The notes under the pieces are model-generated. The model was not told the DNA's origin and ran no database searches. It was given only the letters and a program-made list of their open reading frames with translations. A stretch of 64,000 bases of DNA, taken from contig CACWHC010000015.1 of the NCBI GenBank assembly GCA_902760645.1, positions 1-64,000 of the forward strand, in the 5' to 3' direction. How positions within the stretch are numbered: position 1 is the first letter of the stretch; each line of letters starts with the position of its first letter. Both the position numbers and the translations under genes were made by a program. This document shows positions 34,267 through 43,706 of this stretch, in pieces. This DNA comes from an uncultured bacterium. GTDB taxonomy: Bacteria > Cyanobacteriota > Vampirovibrionia > Gastranaerophilales > Gastranaerophilaceae.

Positions 34267-35463
34267 CTATTCCAGATAGCTTTTGTATCCTTCAATACGT
34301 TCCGATAATTGCATCTTTAGCTTTTCCAAAGATGCTGTCACAATATTTTCGTAATTTAATTTTGCCTTTCCAAAAAGCGGAGGATATTTTATATTGTCCA
34401 TAAAAATATTTTTAAACTCATTAAGAGCCTTTTTATCACTATCATTTATTAATTCAATGTTACTGCAAAGTTCAATATACAACTCTCCAAGGTGCTTTTT
34501 AGCCTGCATTATCTCGTCTTTTTCAAGACTTTTTTCACAAAGTTCAACGTATTTAAATATATTAAGATAAATTTCCAATAAACATTTTTTCTTTTCTTTA
34601 AGAGTTACCTCAAAATACTCTTTTGTTTGTCTGTAACCGCCATCAATAAGCTCTTGCCGCCTTTCATTTGAAATATTAAAATCTACAATATTCAAATCAC
34701 CCGTATCAATGACAATATAATCATATTTGTCACGTTTACCGTAAAGTTCTTTTAAAAATTTTGTTCCTATACGGGTTGCATAACTGTATATAGCATTCAA
34801 AAATTCCACCGCATTATGGTCATTTCCCTGGAAATCCCCCTCTAACCTCAACTCCATAATACGCTCATTTTCCGGTTGCAAATTTTTACTTAAACTCCAC
34901 ATAGGAGCACTCTTTTGTAAATCCCCGTCAACAAGAACTCTGTTATTATATTCAACAGGCTTCATTAATCCGGGCATACTGCTGGAAATCCTTATTGCCG
35001 TTGCAACTTCAAAATCAGGTGTTTCAAATTTTGAAAACTCCTTACACTCGAAATTGGATAAATCAGTAGTAATAATTACAAGATTTTTATCTAAATCCGC
35101 AAATGTTACTGCCTTATGAGTACCTTTTTTATAATTTTCCCCGTAAAATTTTCGCTCGATATTATCTCTTAACCAATCAAGAAAAATATCACCCTTACTC
35201 AAAGCAAACTGCGGACCTATAGCCAACTGAATATCTTTAAATAATTCGTAATTTACCTGAAACATGATATCACGAATTTCATCAGCATTATACCCGACAG
35301 CCATAAGCCCTGCAAATACTGATCCTACAGAAGAACCGGCAATCGTATCATACTTTATATCCAGTTCTTCAAACACTTTCAAAGCACCGCAATAGGCAAC
35401 ACCTCTTATGGCACCACCTCCGAATAATAATGTATACTTTAATTCTGACTTCGGTTCATTCAT
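34267..35463 (-). CDS. patatin-like phospholipase
   Basis: 398 aa from ATG 35463 (a TTG one codon upstream is less likely). Oxyanion loop GGGAIRG (15-21), nucleophile Ser45 in G-S-S-V-G, and Asp in VDGDLQ complete the Ser-Asp dyad of RssA/YchK-type bacterial patatins. The C-terminal 150 residues are helical and lineage-specific. Cytosolic, lipid acyl hydrolase. A TATAAT box lies 7 nt upstream of the ATG. Confidence 0.88.
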   Translation of the reverse strand: MNEPKSELKYTLLFGGGAIRGVAYCGALKVFEELDIKYDTIAGSSVGSVFAGLMAVGYNADEIRDIMFQVNYELFKDIQLAIGPQFALSKGDIFLDWLRDNIERKFYGENYKKGTHKAVTFADLDKNLVIITTDLSNFECKEFSKFETPDFEVATAIRISSSMPGLMKPVEYNNRVLVDGDLQKSAPMWSLSKNLQPENERIMELRLEGDFQGNDHNAVEFLNAIYSYATRIGTKFLKELYGKRDKYDYIVIDTGDLNIVDFNISNERRQELIDGGYRQTKEYFEVTLKEKKKCLLEIYLNIFKYVELCEKSLEKDEIMQAKKHLGELYIELCSNIELINDSDKKALNEFKNIFMDNIKYPPLFGKAKLNYENIVTASLEKLKMQLSERIEGYKSYLE

Positions 35464-35476
35464 CAAAAAGATTATA
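35464..35476 (-). promoter_or_regulatory. -10 box giving a leaderless patatin mRNA
   Basis: Minus strand TATAAT (35476-35471), seven bases, then ATG 35463. No Shine-Dalgarno sequence. Confidence 0.5.
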
Positions 35477-35483
35477 CATCATT

Positions 35484-36977
35484 TTAAAATTTTACGGATG
35501 TATCAAACAGAGTATTTTTATAATATTCTTTATCATTAGTCGGAAGGATATATGATTTTTTCTTATTTTCTGTTTTAACAAATATAATAAAATTTTCCGT
35601 TTCGTACACATTCGTCCATTCAGGCAATTTATTTAACATTACATAAACAGGATAGAATTTTTCAATTATCAAAATATCGGGCGGATATTTTTTCAACACT
35701 TCATCCCAATCAGGTTTCAGTAAATAAAATTTCTTCAAAAGAGGTACCATCTCATCGTAATAAACTTCTTCGTAACGCCCGTCCATAAATATTAAATTAT
35801 GCGGATACAATTTATATGACACAAAACTTCCGTAACCGAAATTTACAAGTATATTCCCTTTTATATCGTTTAATTTGATAAATTCCACTTCTCTGTGCGG
35901 ATAAACATCTGCACCCAAAGGAATATCGAACTTCTTTACAGCCGAAATTAATACACAAAATGCAATAACTATAATCAACGTAACCTGCTGAACATATTTG
36001 GGTATTTTCTCCTCGACAATATTTCTAAAATCTTCATAACAAAATATTGATGCTGATATAACAAAAAACGGCAGCAATTTCACATGCTGTATTGCAAGAA
36101 ACATTGTAACAATTAATACAATCCATTTAGTTTTATCAACAATAACATCTTTTTTTGAATGAGCCTTTTTTAAATTAAACAGTTCAAGAACAACAATAAG
36201 CAGCATAAAAATTTTAAACGGCAGCTGTCTTAACACCTGATGAATTGAAAATAATCCCCACCACTCGGCAACATCACCTCTGTGCATCGAATTTGCCATC
36301 AACAAAAATTTTATATATTCATATCCCCAAGGATTTATAATTAAGAAAGCGAAAGATAATCCTGCCGAAATTATGTAATGTTTATAAGCTTTCTTATCTA
36401 AAAATGCACCAAATCCGTACAGAATTATTAAACCTATGCCGGATACGACTCCGCCATGCAAATTATTCCATAAAACTGCAAGTACAGGCAGTAAATATAC
36501 ATATTTAAAATTCTTCTTCCTGCTTAATTCCAAAATATATATGAACAGAGTAAATAAAAAGAAACTAAATACATGACATCTTATCGGAGAAGCCAAATTC
36601 TCACATAAAGCTATTATCGGGAATATCCAAAATAAAAAATTATAAGGACAATCAATACCCCTGAGTTTTATTGTCTTATTTCCAATCCAAAATATGAAAA
36701 ACAATAAAACGGACTGGAATATTATTAACCCATAACCGCCAAAATATTTTAAAATCAAATAAAATACCACCCCTGAACCGTATTCATGGTCATACCAAAC
36801 ATGAGTCGGGGTATATGATAAAAAATCAGCCTTTAAAACCTGATGACCATCAACAACACCCATTCCGGCAATAAGTCTTGCCCAAAGATCAAAATCAAAA
36901 TTGTTTGCATTTGCACTTATTATAAAAACTAAAAATGCAACCGCAACAAAAAACATGACTATCCAAAATTTCTTCAT
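35484..36977 (-). CDS. polytopic membrane protein, glycosyltransferase-C-like
   Basis: 497 aa from ATG 36977 (MKKFWIVMFF). An in-frame ATG at 37061 would add 28 hydrophobic residues, but those bases contain a perfect extended -10 box. About ten membrane helices are followed by a soluble C-terminal domain (about 380-497). The early luminal loop FDFDLWARLIAG...HEYGSGVVF resembles GT-C folds that use lipid-linked sugars (acidic residues in loop 1), but there is no certain family match. It is divergent from rfbC, which suits a role in glycan assembly. Confidence 0.65.
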   Translation of the reverse strand: MKKFWIVMFFVAVAFLVFIISANANNFDFDLWARLIAGMGVVDGHQVLKADFLSYTPTHVWYDHEYGSGVVFYLILKYFGGYGLIIFQSVLLFFIFWIGNKTIKLRGIDCPYNFLFWIFPIIALCENLASPIRCHVFSFFLFTLFIYILELSRKKNFKYVYLLPVLAVLWNNLHGGVVSGIGLIILYGFGAFLDKKAYKHYIISAGLSFAFLIINPWGYEYIKFLLMANSMHRGDVAEWWGLFSIHQVLRQLPFKIFMLLIVVLELFNLKKAHSKKDVIVDKTKWIVLIVTMFLAIQHVKLLPFFVISASIFCYEDFRNIVEEKIPKYVQQVTLIIVIAFCVLISAVKKFDIPLGADVYPHREVEFIKLNDIKGNILVNFGYGSFVSYKLYPHNLIFMDGRYEEVYYDEMVPLLKKFYLLKPDWDEVLKKYPPDILIIEKFYPVYVMLNKLPEWTNVYETENFIIFVKTENKKKSYILPTNDKEYYKNTLFDTSVKF

Positions 36978-36992
36978 AATGAAATTATACCA
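36978..36992 (-). promoter_or_regulatory. extended -10 promoter giving a leaderless mRNA
   Basis: Minus strand TGG-TATAAT (36992-36984), then TTCATT, then ATG 36977. Spacing is exactly 6, as for mnmG and birA. Confidence 0.6.
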
Positions 36993-37094
36993 AATCATAA
37001 AACAATATGCTAAATTAATATTAACAATAATACATAATATATAGATAATACAAATTTTCATGATATGATACTTGTATTATGAAAGGATTCTATT

Positions 37095-37652
37095 ATGCCG
37101 TTTGAATTTGAAAGACAAAAGATTAAGGATGTTATATTAGTAAAACCAAAAGTTTTTGGAGATAACAGAGGATTTTTTCTTGAAAGTTACAAAAAAACGG
37201 ATTTTGTAAAAAATGGGATTGATGTTGAATTTAATCAGGATAATCATTCAAAATCAACAGCTCACGTTTTAAGAGGGTTACATTATCAGGCAAAACCGTA
37301 CGGTCAAGCTAAACTTGTCAGATGTTCAAGAGGAAGAATTTATGATGTTGCAGTTGATATCAGACCTGATTCACCTACCTTCGGACAATATGTAAAAGTG
37401 GAATTATCAGAAGAAAACAAACATATGTTATTTATTCCGGAAGGTTTTGCTCACGGGTTTGTAGTTCTGTCCGATGAAGCGGAATTACTCTATAAAGCAA
37501 GCGGAGAATACGCTCCCCAGGCAGACAGAGGTGTCCTCTGGAATGATAAAGATATTAATATTGATTGGCAAATTAATTTTGAACCTTTGCTTTCGGAAAA
37601 AGACAAAGTTCAGCCGACACTAAAAGAAATAAATAAAAAGGAGTTAATATAA
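37095..37652 (+). CDS. rfbC: dTDP-4-dehydrorhamnose 3,5-epimerase
   Basis: 185 aa RmlC cupin. FGDNRGFFLESY, the catalytic His in QDNHSKSTAHVLRGLHYQ and the conserved DVAVDIRPDSPTFG are all present. Third enzyme of dTDP-L-rhamnose synthesis, here encoded first. Shine-Dalgarno AAAGGA. The stop overlaps the rfbB start as TAATG (37650-37654). Confidence 0.95.
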   Translation: MPFEFERQKIKDVILVKPKVFGDNRGFFLESYKKTDFVKNGIDVEFNQDNHSKSTAHVLRGLHYQAKPYGQAKLVRCSRGRIYDVAVDIRPDSPTFGQYVKVELSEENKHMLFIPEGFAHGFVVLSDEAELLYKASGEYAPQADRGVLWNDKDINIDWQINFEPLLSEKDKVQPTLKEINKKELI

Positions 37653-38635
37653 TGACAACATTATTGGTTACAGGTGGTGCCGGATTTATTGGCAGTTGTT
37701 TTGTAAGACACGAATTAAAAAAACACCCTGATTATAAAATAATAAATCTTGATGCTTTAACATATTGCGGAAATATTGAAAACTTAAAGGATGTTGAAAA
37801 TAATCCTAACTATACTTTTGTTCACGGAAATATCTGTGACAGAAAGCTTGTAAGAGAATTAGTAAGTCAAAGTGATTGTATAGTGAACTTTGCAGCTGAA
37901 TCTCACGTTGATAATTCCATCAAACATCCTGAAATTTTTATAGAAACCAATGTTCAGGGTACGCTTAATTTACTGCAAGCATCTAAAGAACTCGGTGTTG
38001 AAAGATATTTACAGGTATCAACAGACGAAGTTTACGGTACATTAGGGAAGACAGGTTATTTCTACGAGACCACCCCGTTGGCTCCGAACAGCCCATATTC
38101 CGCATCAAAAGCAAGTGCAGATATGCTGGTGAGGGCATACAGAGAAACTTATGGTTTACCAACATTAAATACAAGATGTTCCAATAATTACGGACCATAT
38201 CAATATCCTGAAAAACTTATTCCGTTCTTTATTTCACAATTATTAAAGGGCGAAAAAGTTCCTGTATATGGGGATGGACTGAATGTCAGAGATTGGTTAT
38301 ATGTTTATGACCATTGTGAAGCTATTGATATTGTCCTTCATAAAGGTAAAATCGGCGAAGTTTACAATATAGGCGGACACAACGAAAAGACTAACATGGA
38401 AATCACACACCTTATTCTTGATGCAATGGGTAAAGATGAATCTTCAATAAAATATGTTGAAGACAGACTTGGCCATGACAGACGTTATGCAATCTCAAAT
38501 GACAAAATAACCTCTGAATTGGGCTGGGCACCTTCAATTACTTTTGAAGAAGGTATTAAAATTACCATTGACTGGTACCTGAAAAATCAGGATTGGATTA
38601 AAAATATTGAAAATAAGAAAGCGAGTTTGGTTTAA
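37652..38635 (+). CDS. rfbB: dTDP-glucose 4,6-dehydratase
   Basis: 327 aa short-chain dehydrogenase of the RmlB type. NAD site TGGAGFIGS near the N-terminus, STDEVYGTLG, and YSASKASAD with the catalytic Tyr-xxx-Lys; RCSNNYGPYQYPEKLIP is typical. The Shine-Dalgarno sequence lies inside rfbC and the start overlaps its stop by one base. Confidence 0.96.
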   Translation: MTTLLVTGGAGFIGSCFVRHELKKHPDYKIINLDALTYCGNIENLKDVENNPNYTFVHGNICDRKLVRELVSQSDCIVNFAAESHVDNSIKHPEIFIETNVQGTLNLLQASKELGVERYLQVSTDEVYGTLGKTGYFYETTPLAPNSPYSASKASADMLVRAYRETYGLPTLNTRCSNNYGPYQYPEKLIPFFISQLLKGEKVPVYGDGLNVRDWLYVYDHCEAIDIVLHKGKIGEVYNIGGHNEKTNMEITHLILDAMGKDESSIKYVEDRLGHDRRYAISNDKITSELGWAPSITFEEGIKITIDWYLKNQDWIKNIENKKASLV

Positions 38636-39471
38636 TGAAAAAAGTCCTTGTTACAGGTGCTAAAGGTATGTTAGGACAGGATTTATGTCCTATACTTGAA
38701 GATAACGGATATGAAGTTGTTGAAACCGATGTTGATAATTTAGACATAACAAATGAAAAAATGGTATCGGAAGTTCTTAAGACTGAAAAACCTGATATTG
38801 TAGTTCATTGTGCCGCCTACACCAATGTAGATAAAGCGGAAGAAGATATAAAAACAGCAGAATTAATCAACAAAACCGGAACTGAAAATATTGCAAAAAT
38901 CTGTTCAGAAATTGATGCCACATTGGTTTATATTTCAACAGATTATGTATTTGCAGGAAACGGCACCGAACCATACAAAGCCGATGATAAAACATCACCG
39001 TTAAATAATTACGGTTTAACTAAATGGCAAGGCGAAGAAGCTGTAAGGAAATACTGTAAAAAATATTTTATTACAAGAACAAGCTGGTTATATGGTATTC
39101 ACGGCAAAAATTTTGTTGAAACAATGTTATCCTTGGCAGACAAACCTGAATTAAAGGTAGTTGACGATCAGGTTGGTTGCCCTACCTGGACTGTTGAACT
39201 GTCAAACGGAATAGTTAAGCTGCTGGATACGGAACAATATGGAACACACCACGTTTGCGGCAGTAATTATACAAGTTGGTACGGTTTTGCAAAGGAAATT
39301 TTTAATTTAGCGGGATTAAAGGTAAATTTAAAACCATGCACAACGGAGGAATTTCCAAGACCGGCAAAAAGACCTGCATATAGTGTAATGGATAATAACA
39401 ATATTTGCAGAGATTGGAAATTAGCATTAAAAGATTATATCAGATTAAGACCTGAAAAAGGAGATATATAA
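38635..39471 (+). CDS. rfbD: dTDP-4-dehydrorhamnose reductase
   Basis: 278 aa RmlD reductase, last step to dTDP-L-rhamnose. [11 protein letters not shown] binds [13 protein letters not shown] and YGLTKWQGE (Tyr/Lys pair) are conserved; TSWLYG follows. One-base overlap with rfbB (TAATG). Confidence 0.95.
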   Translation: MKKVLVTGAKGMLGQDLCPILEDNGYEVVETDVDNLDITNEKMVSEVLKTEKPDIVVHCAAYTNVDKAEEDIKTAELINKTGTENIAKICSEIDATLVYISTDYVFAGNGTEPYKADDKTSPLNNYGLTKWQGEEAVRKYCKKYFITRTSWLYGIHGKNFVETMLSLADKPELKVVDDQVGCPTWTVELSNGIVKLLDTEQYGTHHVCGSNYTSWYGFAKEIFNLAGLKVNLKPCTTEEFPRPAKRPAYSVMDNNNICRDWKLALKDYIRLRPEKGDI

Positions 39472-40340
39472 TGAAAGGAATTGTATTAGCCGGCGGCAGC
39501 GGTACAAGATTATACCCAAGTACAATAGGGATATCAAAACAACTGTTACCTATTTATGATAAACCTATGATATACTACCCTATTTCAGTACTTATGCTTG
39601 CCGGAATAAAAGAAATCCTCATTATTTCAACACCGCAGGACTTACCGAACTTTGAAAAACTTCTTGGAAGCGGAGAACAGTTTGGGGTAAAATTTTCGTA
39701 CAAAGAACAACCCAGTCCGGATGGCTTGGCTCAGGCATTTATTTTAGGGGAAGAATTTATAGGTAAAGATTCTGTAGCACTTGTTCTTGGAGATAATATT
39801 TTCTATGGTCCCGGTTTTAGCGGAATGCTAAAAAATGCGGTTAAATCAGCTGAAATGGACTCTAATGCTACAGTATTCGGTTATCAGGTAAAAGATCCCG
39901 AAAGATTTGGCGTTGTAGAATTTGATAAAAATATGAAGGCTATTTCAATTGAAGAAAAACCAAAAGCACCTAAATCAAATTACGCAGTCACCGGATTGTA
40001 TTTATACGACAACAAAGTAGTTGAATACGCAAAGAACCTGAAACCTTCAGCAAGAGGCGAATTGGAAATTACCGATTTAAACAGAATTTATCTTGAAAAA
40101 GGGAAACTGAATGTTGAATTGTTCGGCAGAGGATTTGCTTGGTTGGATACCGGTACGCACAAATCTTTATTACAGGCAAGCCAATACGTTCAGACTATAG
40201 AAGAAAATCAAGGTATAAAAATAGCCTGCTTGGAAGAAATTGCTATAAGATTAGGATTTAAAACAAAATCTGAAATTGAAGATGCCATTTCCTCTTATAA
40301 GAATAATGAATATTATAATTATGTAAGAAATTTAATATAG
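39471..40340 (+). CDS. rfbA: glucose-1-phosphate thymidylyltransferase
   Basis: 289 aa RmlA, makes dTDP-glucose. Nucleotide-binding [13 protein letters not shown], then [25 protein letters not shown] and [10 protein letters not shown]. Shine-Dalgarno AAAAGGAG, one-base overlap with rfbD. The gene order C-B-D-A, with TAATG at every junction, implies equimolar coupled synthesis of the four enzymes. Confidence 0.96.
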   Translation: MKGIVLAGGSGTRLYPSTIGISKQLLPIYDKPMIYYPISVLMLAGIKEILIISTPQDLPNFEKLLGSGEQFGVKFSYKEQPSPDGLAQAFILGEEFIGKDSVALVLGDNIFYGPGFSGMLKNAVKSAEMDSNATVFGYQVKDPERFGVVEFDKNMKAISIEEKPKAPKSNYAVTGLYLYDNKVVEYAKNLKPSARGELEITDLNRIYLEKGKLNVELFGRGFAWLDTGTHKSLLQASQYVQTIEENQGIKIACLEEIAIRLGFKTKSEIEDAISSYKNNEYYNYVRNLI

Positions 40341-40393
40341 TTATGACAGATATAAACTTGGGATTTATATTTGAAAGTTAAGAAAGTAAGTTA

Positions 40394-41239
40394 ATGAGAG
40401 TTTTTATTAAAAAATTACTGATAATTTTAATAGTATTTGGAATATCAATATCAACAGCAAATGCCGCTAATGATATTAAATTTGTTGCAAAAATCAATCA
40501 AGATTTCAGTACTCAAAGTTTACCCGAAGAAGTTAATTTTAAGACAATAAAAAAAATGACTATACTTGATAAGATAGAGATACCTCAAAGATCTATTATC
40601 ACGGCACAAACCATACAAGCTCAAAAAGAACGCCGCTGGCATAAAAGCGGATATATTTTGTGCAAACTAAAAAGTTATACCACAGAAACCGATAACAAGC
40701 CGATAGATATATCCGATAATGAAATTTACATGATTGTCAGAAAATATGAGCCTGTTAATAAAAAAGAAGTTGCCATTGTGGGAACAGAAATTCTTTTGGC
40801 CCAAGCCGCATCATTCTTTGCACCCGGCGTTGATATTCTTTATTTCTTCACTAAAGGTGCAATTCAGAGAAAAAAGAATCCTCATTGGTTTAAGGCCGGT
40901 GTATCTAATGCCTATGATAATTCTATATGTTGGTTTTGGTTAAAAGGAAAACCTATAGAAATAGAAGAAGGTCAACTTATATCAATAAAAGATATAAAAG
41001 AAAAAAAAGTATATAAGTTAAAAGAACAAATAGAAAAGAGAAACGAAAAAATTGCAATCAGAAACAAAAAGAAAGAATTAAGGGCAGAAAAAAGAGCTGC
41101 CAAAAAAGCCCTAAAAGCATTGAATGCTAAGGACAAAGAATACATCCCATATACTATTTTGACTGATGAGATTATAGACCAAACAATATCAACAGAATTA
41201 TTCTTCCCGGAAAATCCAAACATTCAATATGACATATAA
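40394..41239 (+). CDS. unknown exported protein
   Basis: 281 aa. Signal peptide (1-24, ending ANA). A beta-rich middle with SGYILCKLKSYT is followed by a moderately hydrophobic segment (about 130-155) and a very Lys/Glu/Arg-rich helix (205-240). No family recognised. It may continue the rfbCBDA transcript (54 bp gap, no terminator seen), which would suggest an envelope role. Confidence 0.65.
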   Translation: MRVFIKKLLIILIVFGISISTANAANDIKFVAKINQDFSTQSLPEEVNFKTIKKMTILDKIEIPQRSIITAQTIQAQKERRWHKSGYILCKLKSYTTETDNKPIDISDNEIYMIVRKYEPVNKKEVAIVGTEILLAQAASFFAPGVDILYFFTKGAIQRKKNPHWFKAGVSNAYDNSICWFWLKGKPIEIEEGQLISIKDIKEKKVYKLKEQIEKRNEKIAIRNKKKELRAEKRAAKKALKALNAKDKEYIPYTILTDEIIDQTISTELFFPENPNIQYDI

Positions 41240-41242
41240 TAA

Positions 41243-41276
41243 AAAAAGAGGGATGCTGTAAATCATCCCTCTTTTT
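41243..41276. terminator. bidirectional terminator
   Basis: 13-bp stem AAAAAGAGGGATG / CATCCCTCTTTTT with an 8-nt loop, between the converging exported-protein gene and lemA. Confidence 0.9.
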
Positions 41277-41293
41277 AAATTAAGAAACACTTA

Positions 41294-41896
41294 TTACTTT
41301 GTAAAATATTGATTCGCATCAATTCTTTCACGTTCCTGCTCATTAGCTTCAATGAACGGAGCAGCTTTAATGTTACACAAAACTGCCACAAAAGAGCTTG
41401 GGAAAATTTCTACAGCATTGTTTAAATCTTTTACTGCAGAGTTATAGAATCTTCTTGCAGCAGCAATCATAGATTCCATCTCATTATATGATTGCATAGC
41501 CTGAATCATTGTCTGATCAGATTTTAATTGAGGGTAATTTTCAACAGAAACCATCAATTTACCCATCATACCTGAAATTTTTTGGTCTAAATCGAATTTT
41601 TGCTGGGCATTATCAAAATCAGAAGATAACTTTGTTGCCTGAGCTCTCAATTCAGTAATATTTGTTAATAATTCTCTTTCATGTTCCATGAATTTATTAG
41701 CAATTGTTAATATGTTAGGAATTAAATCATAACGTTGTTTTAAGTGGGTATCAATAGATGCAAATGCTTCTTTTACATTGTTTTTCTTTTTTACAAGGCT
41801 AACATACATCAGATAAAATACAAATAAAATTGCAAGTAAAATAATCAACGGAACGAGCCATTGTTGCGGAATAATAGTGATAATTTGTTTTTCCAT
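41294..41896 (-). CDS. lemA: LemA family membrane protein
   Basis: 200 aa. One N-terminal membrane helix (about 11-31) is followed by the LemA helical bundle: NNVKEAFASIDTHLKQRYDLIPNIL and YNEMESMIAAARRFYNSAVKDLNN. The external helical domain has unknown function in all bacteria. Shine-Dalgarno AGAGGA. Confidence 0.92.
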   Translation of the reverse strand: MEKQIITIIPQQWLVPLIILLAILFVFYLMYVSLVKKKNNVKEAFASIDTHLKQRYDLIPNILTIANKFMEHERELLTNITELRAQATKLSSDFDNAQQKFDLDQKISGMMGKLMVSVENYPQLKSDQTMIQAMQSYNEMESMIAAARRFYNSAVKDLNNAVEIFPSSFVAVLCNIKAAPFIEANEQERERIDANQYFTK

Positions 41897-42036
41897 CAGA
41901 ATCCTCTTTTCTTTTTAGTAGTTACAGCTTTGAGTCTATATCATAACAAATTTTATTAAAACATACAATCGTATGATAAAAAACTTTTGACAGTAAAATC
42001 AAACCATGATAATATCCGAATAAAGGGGTATTATAT

Positions 42037-42453
42037 ATGAAAAAATTTGTAATTTTATCAGTAATAACAATTGTCGCTTCAATGGGATGTTTTTTGCCTG
42101 CAAAAGCTGATGAAGCTCCCGTAACAACAGAAGTAACGGTTCCAGCAACAGAATCCGTTAAATACTTTGCACGACCTGTTGATTCAAGATTTCAATACAG
42201 CCTGCCCGAAAGGAAACACTTTAAATCATCATTTAAAAAATCTTCGAAAGAAACAGACACTGATGAAATAACAATTGATACCTCATACAAACCTACCAAA
42301 AAAGTTATAAAAGTTATGAGTTCTGAACAAACCGAACCCATTCCAAGTGTTGATAGGTCAGATTTACCTATGAATTATGATTCATTCCCGAAATTTTATG
42401 ATGCAAATGATATGTCAACACAACAATTTATGCCGATGATACCATTCCAATAA
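42037..42453 (+). CDS. unknown exported protein
   Basis: 138 aa. Signal peptide about 1-25 (AKA cut). The mature part is low-complexity Thr/Ser/Pro/Lys-rich, probably disordered, ending in Met/Gln-rich QQFMPMIPFQ. No family recognised. Confidence 0.6.
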   Translation: MKKFVILSVITIVASMGCFLPAKADEAPVTTEVTVPATESVKYFARPVDSRFQYSLPERKHFKSSFKKSSKETDTDEITIDTSYKPTKKVIKVMSSEQTEPIPSVDRSDLPMNYDSFPKFYDANDMSTQQFMPMIPFQ

Positions 42454-42566
42454 TTTTAAGTTTTGTAAAATATTTTTACAACATTAATTTACATGTAGCA
42501 ATAATTCATATTGCCCATTTTTTACATAAGTATAATCGTGTGTAATAAAGAAAGGTTAGAATTATC

Positions 42567-43562
42567 ATGACTTCAATTCCTGCATTCGGGAAAAGCTTAT
42601 TAGACAATCCAAGCATAAATCCTGCAACAGCCCCTAAAGTAGAAGATATTTTACAGACGGCATCATCTGCACCACCTGCATATAATCAGCCGGCAGATTC
42701 TTTTGAACGAACTGATGCAATGCCAAGAAAGGGCGGTAACTCTTTGCTGCCGCTTATAACAACCGCAGTTGGTGCAACAGGATTATTCTTAGCGGGAAGA
42801 AAAGGATGGTTTGGCAAAACCATAAAAACTTGGTTTGGAGGTCGTCCGTCATTAAAGAAAGCTCACAATAAAATTGCGGAACAGATGAAAGAATATATGT
42901 CAAGATTTGGTGAAGTTGAAAAAACTTCCGTACTAAAAAATAACGAAGGCAAACATGTCCTTGATGTAACTATGAAAGACGGTTCCGTAAAATCATATAC
43001 TTTCAAAGATAATAACTCAACTATCCAATTAACAGGCAAAAATCCTGACGGCTTAGAAGAAACTATTATATTTGGCAGAGAAGATGTTGCACCAAAAACG
43101 AGAACAATGTTTATAAAAGATGGCAGCGGTAAAACTAAAGCTTATTCAAGCTTTAAAGGCGGGGATATCTTGAACAGAGATTTTGACGAAGCAACAGGCA
43201 TCTATAAAGAATCCGCAACATCAAATAAACGTCGTTTCTTCTTCGGTTTAATCGGACCTAAAAAGAATGTTGTAACAACTAAAACATATAATAATCCTGA
43301 TACAGGTAAACCAAATACGGAAAAAGTTAAGAGTTACTTCTGGAAAGGCTCGAAATCAAAAGTTAAAGTAACAAATCAAGATGGTACTAAGATATTTAAA
43401 TATGATGCGAACGGCAACGTTTCAAGAGTAAAAGTAAAACCTAAAAATGGCAAAGCATACTATGAACATTATGAATACTCATTTAATATTGACAACGGCA
43501 AATTTGAAGTTATTAACATAAAGAAAACTTCTGATAAAGCCGGGAAAAAGGTAATATCATAA
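42567..43562 (+). CDS. unknown membrane-anchored protein with N-terminal PAFGK motif
   Basis: 331 aa. The N-terminus MTSIPAFGKSLLD has the F-G-K motif at residues 7-9. A disordered Pro/Ser stretch is followed by a single hydrophobic segment (about 60-78) and a large basic, beta-rich domain with repeated K-D-G-S/N-G turns (KDGSVKSYTF, KDGSGKTKAY, QDGTKIFKYDANGN), reminiscent of toxin-immunity/MORN-like antiparallel repeats. No signal peptide. Function unknown. Confidence 0.65.
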   Translation: MTSIPAFGKSLLDNPSINPATAPKVEDILQTASSAPPAYNQPADSFERTDAMPRKGGNSLLPLITTAVGATGLFLAGRKGWFGKTIKTWFGGRPSLKKAHNKIAEQMKEYMSRFGEVEKTSVLKNNEGKHVLDVTMKDGSVKSYTFKDNNSTIQLTGKNPDGLEETIIFGREDVAPKTRTMFIKDGSGKTKAYSSFKGGDILNRDFDEATGIYKESATSNKRRFFFGLIGPKKNVVTTKTYNNPDTGKPNTEKVKSYFWKGSKSKVKVTNQDGTKIFKYDANGNVSRVKVKPKNGKAYYEHYEYSFNIDNGKFEVINIKKTSDKAGKKVIS

Positions 43563-43579
43563 AATTTTCAATATAATTT

Positions 43580-43608
43580 AAAAGTTGGGTAAATACCCAA
43601 CTTTTTTT
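43580..43608 (+). terminator. terminator of the 42567 gene
   Basis: 11-bp stem AAAAGTTGGGT / ACCCAACTTTT, loop AAAT, followed by TTT. Confidence 0.9.
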
Positions 43609-43706
43609 ATGTTTACTTAATTTCATAAACATACAAAAAACTGTTTACTTTCATATGTTTTTGATACAATTAAAACAGACATTTAGGTATTATAAGGAAG
43701 AGAAAT

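Noticed and set aside
36978-37061. ATG 37061 as start of the membrane protein
   Set aside because: The 28-residue extension contains a perfect extended -10 box directly before ATG 36977. The shorter start also gives a proper first helix.
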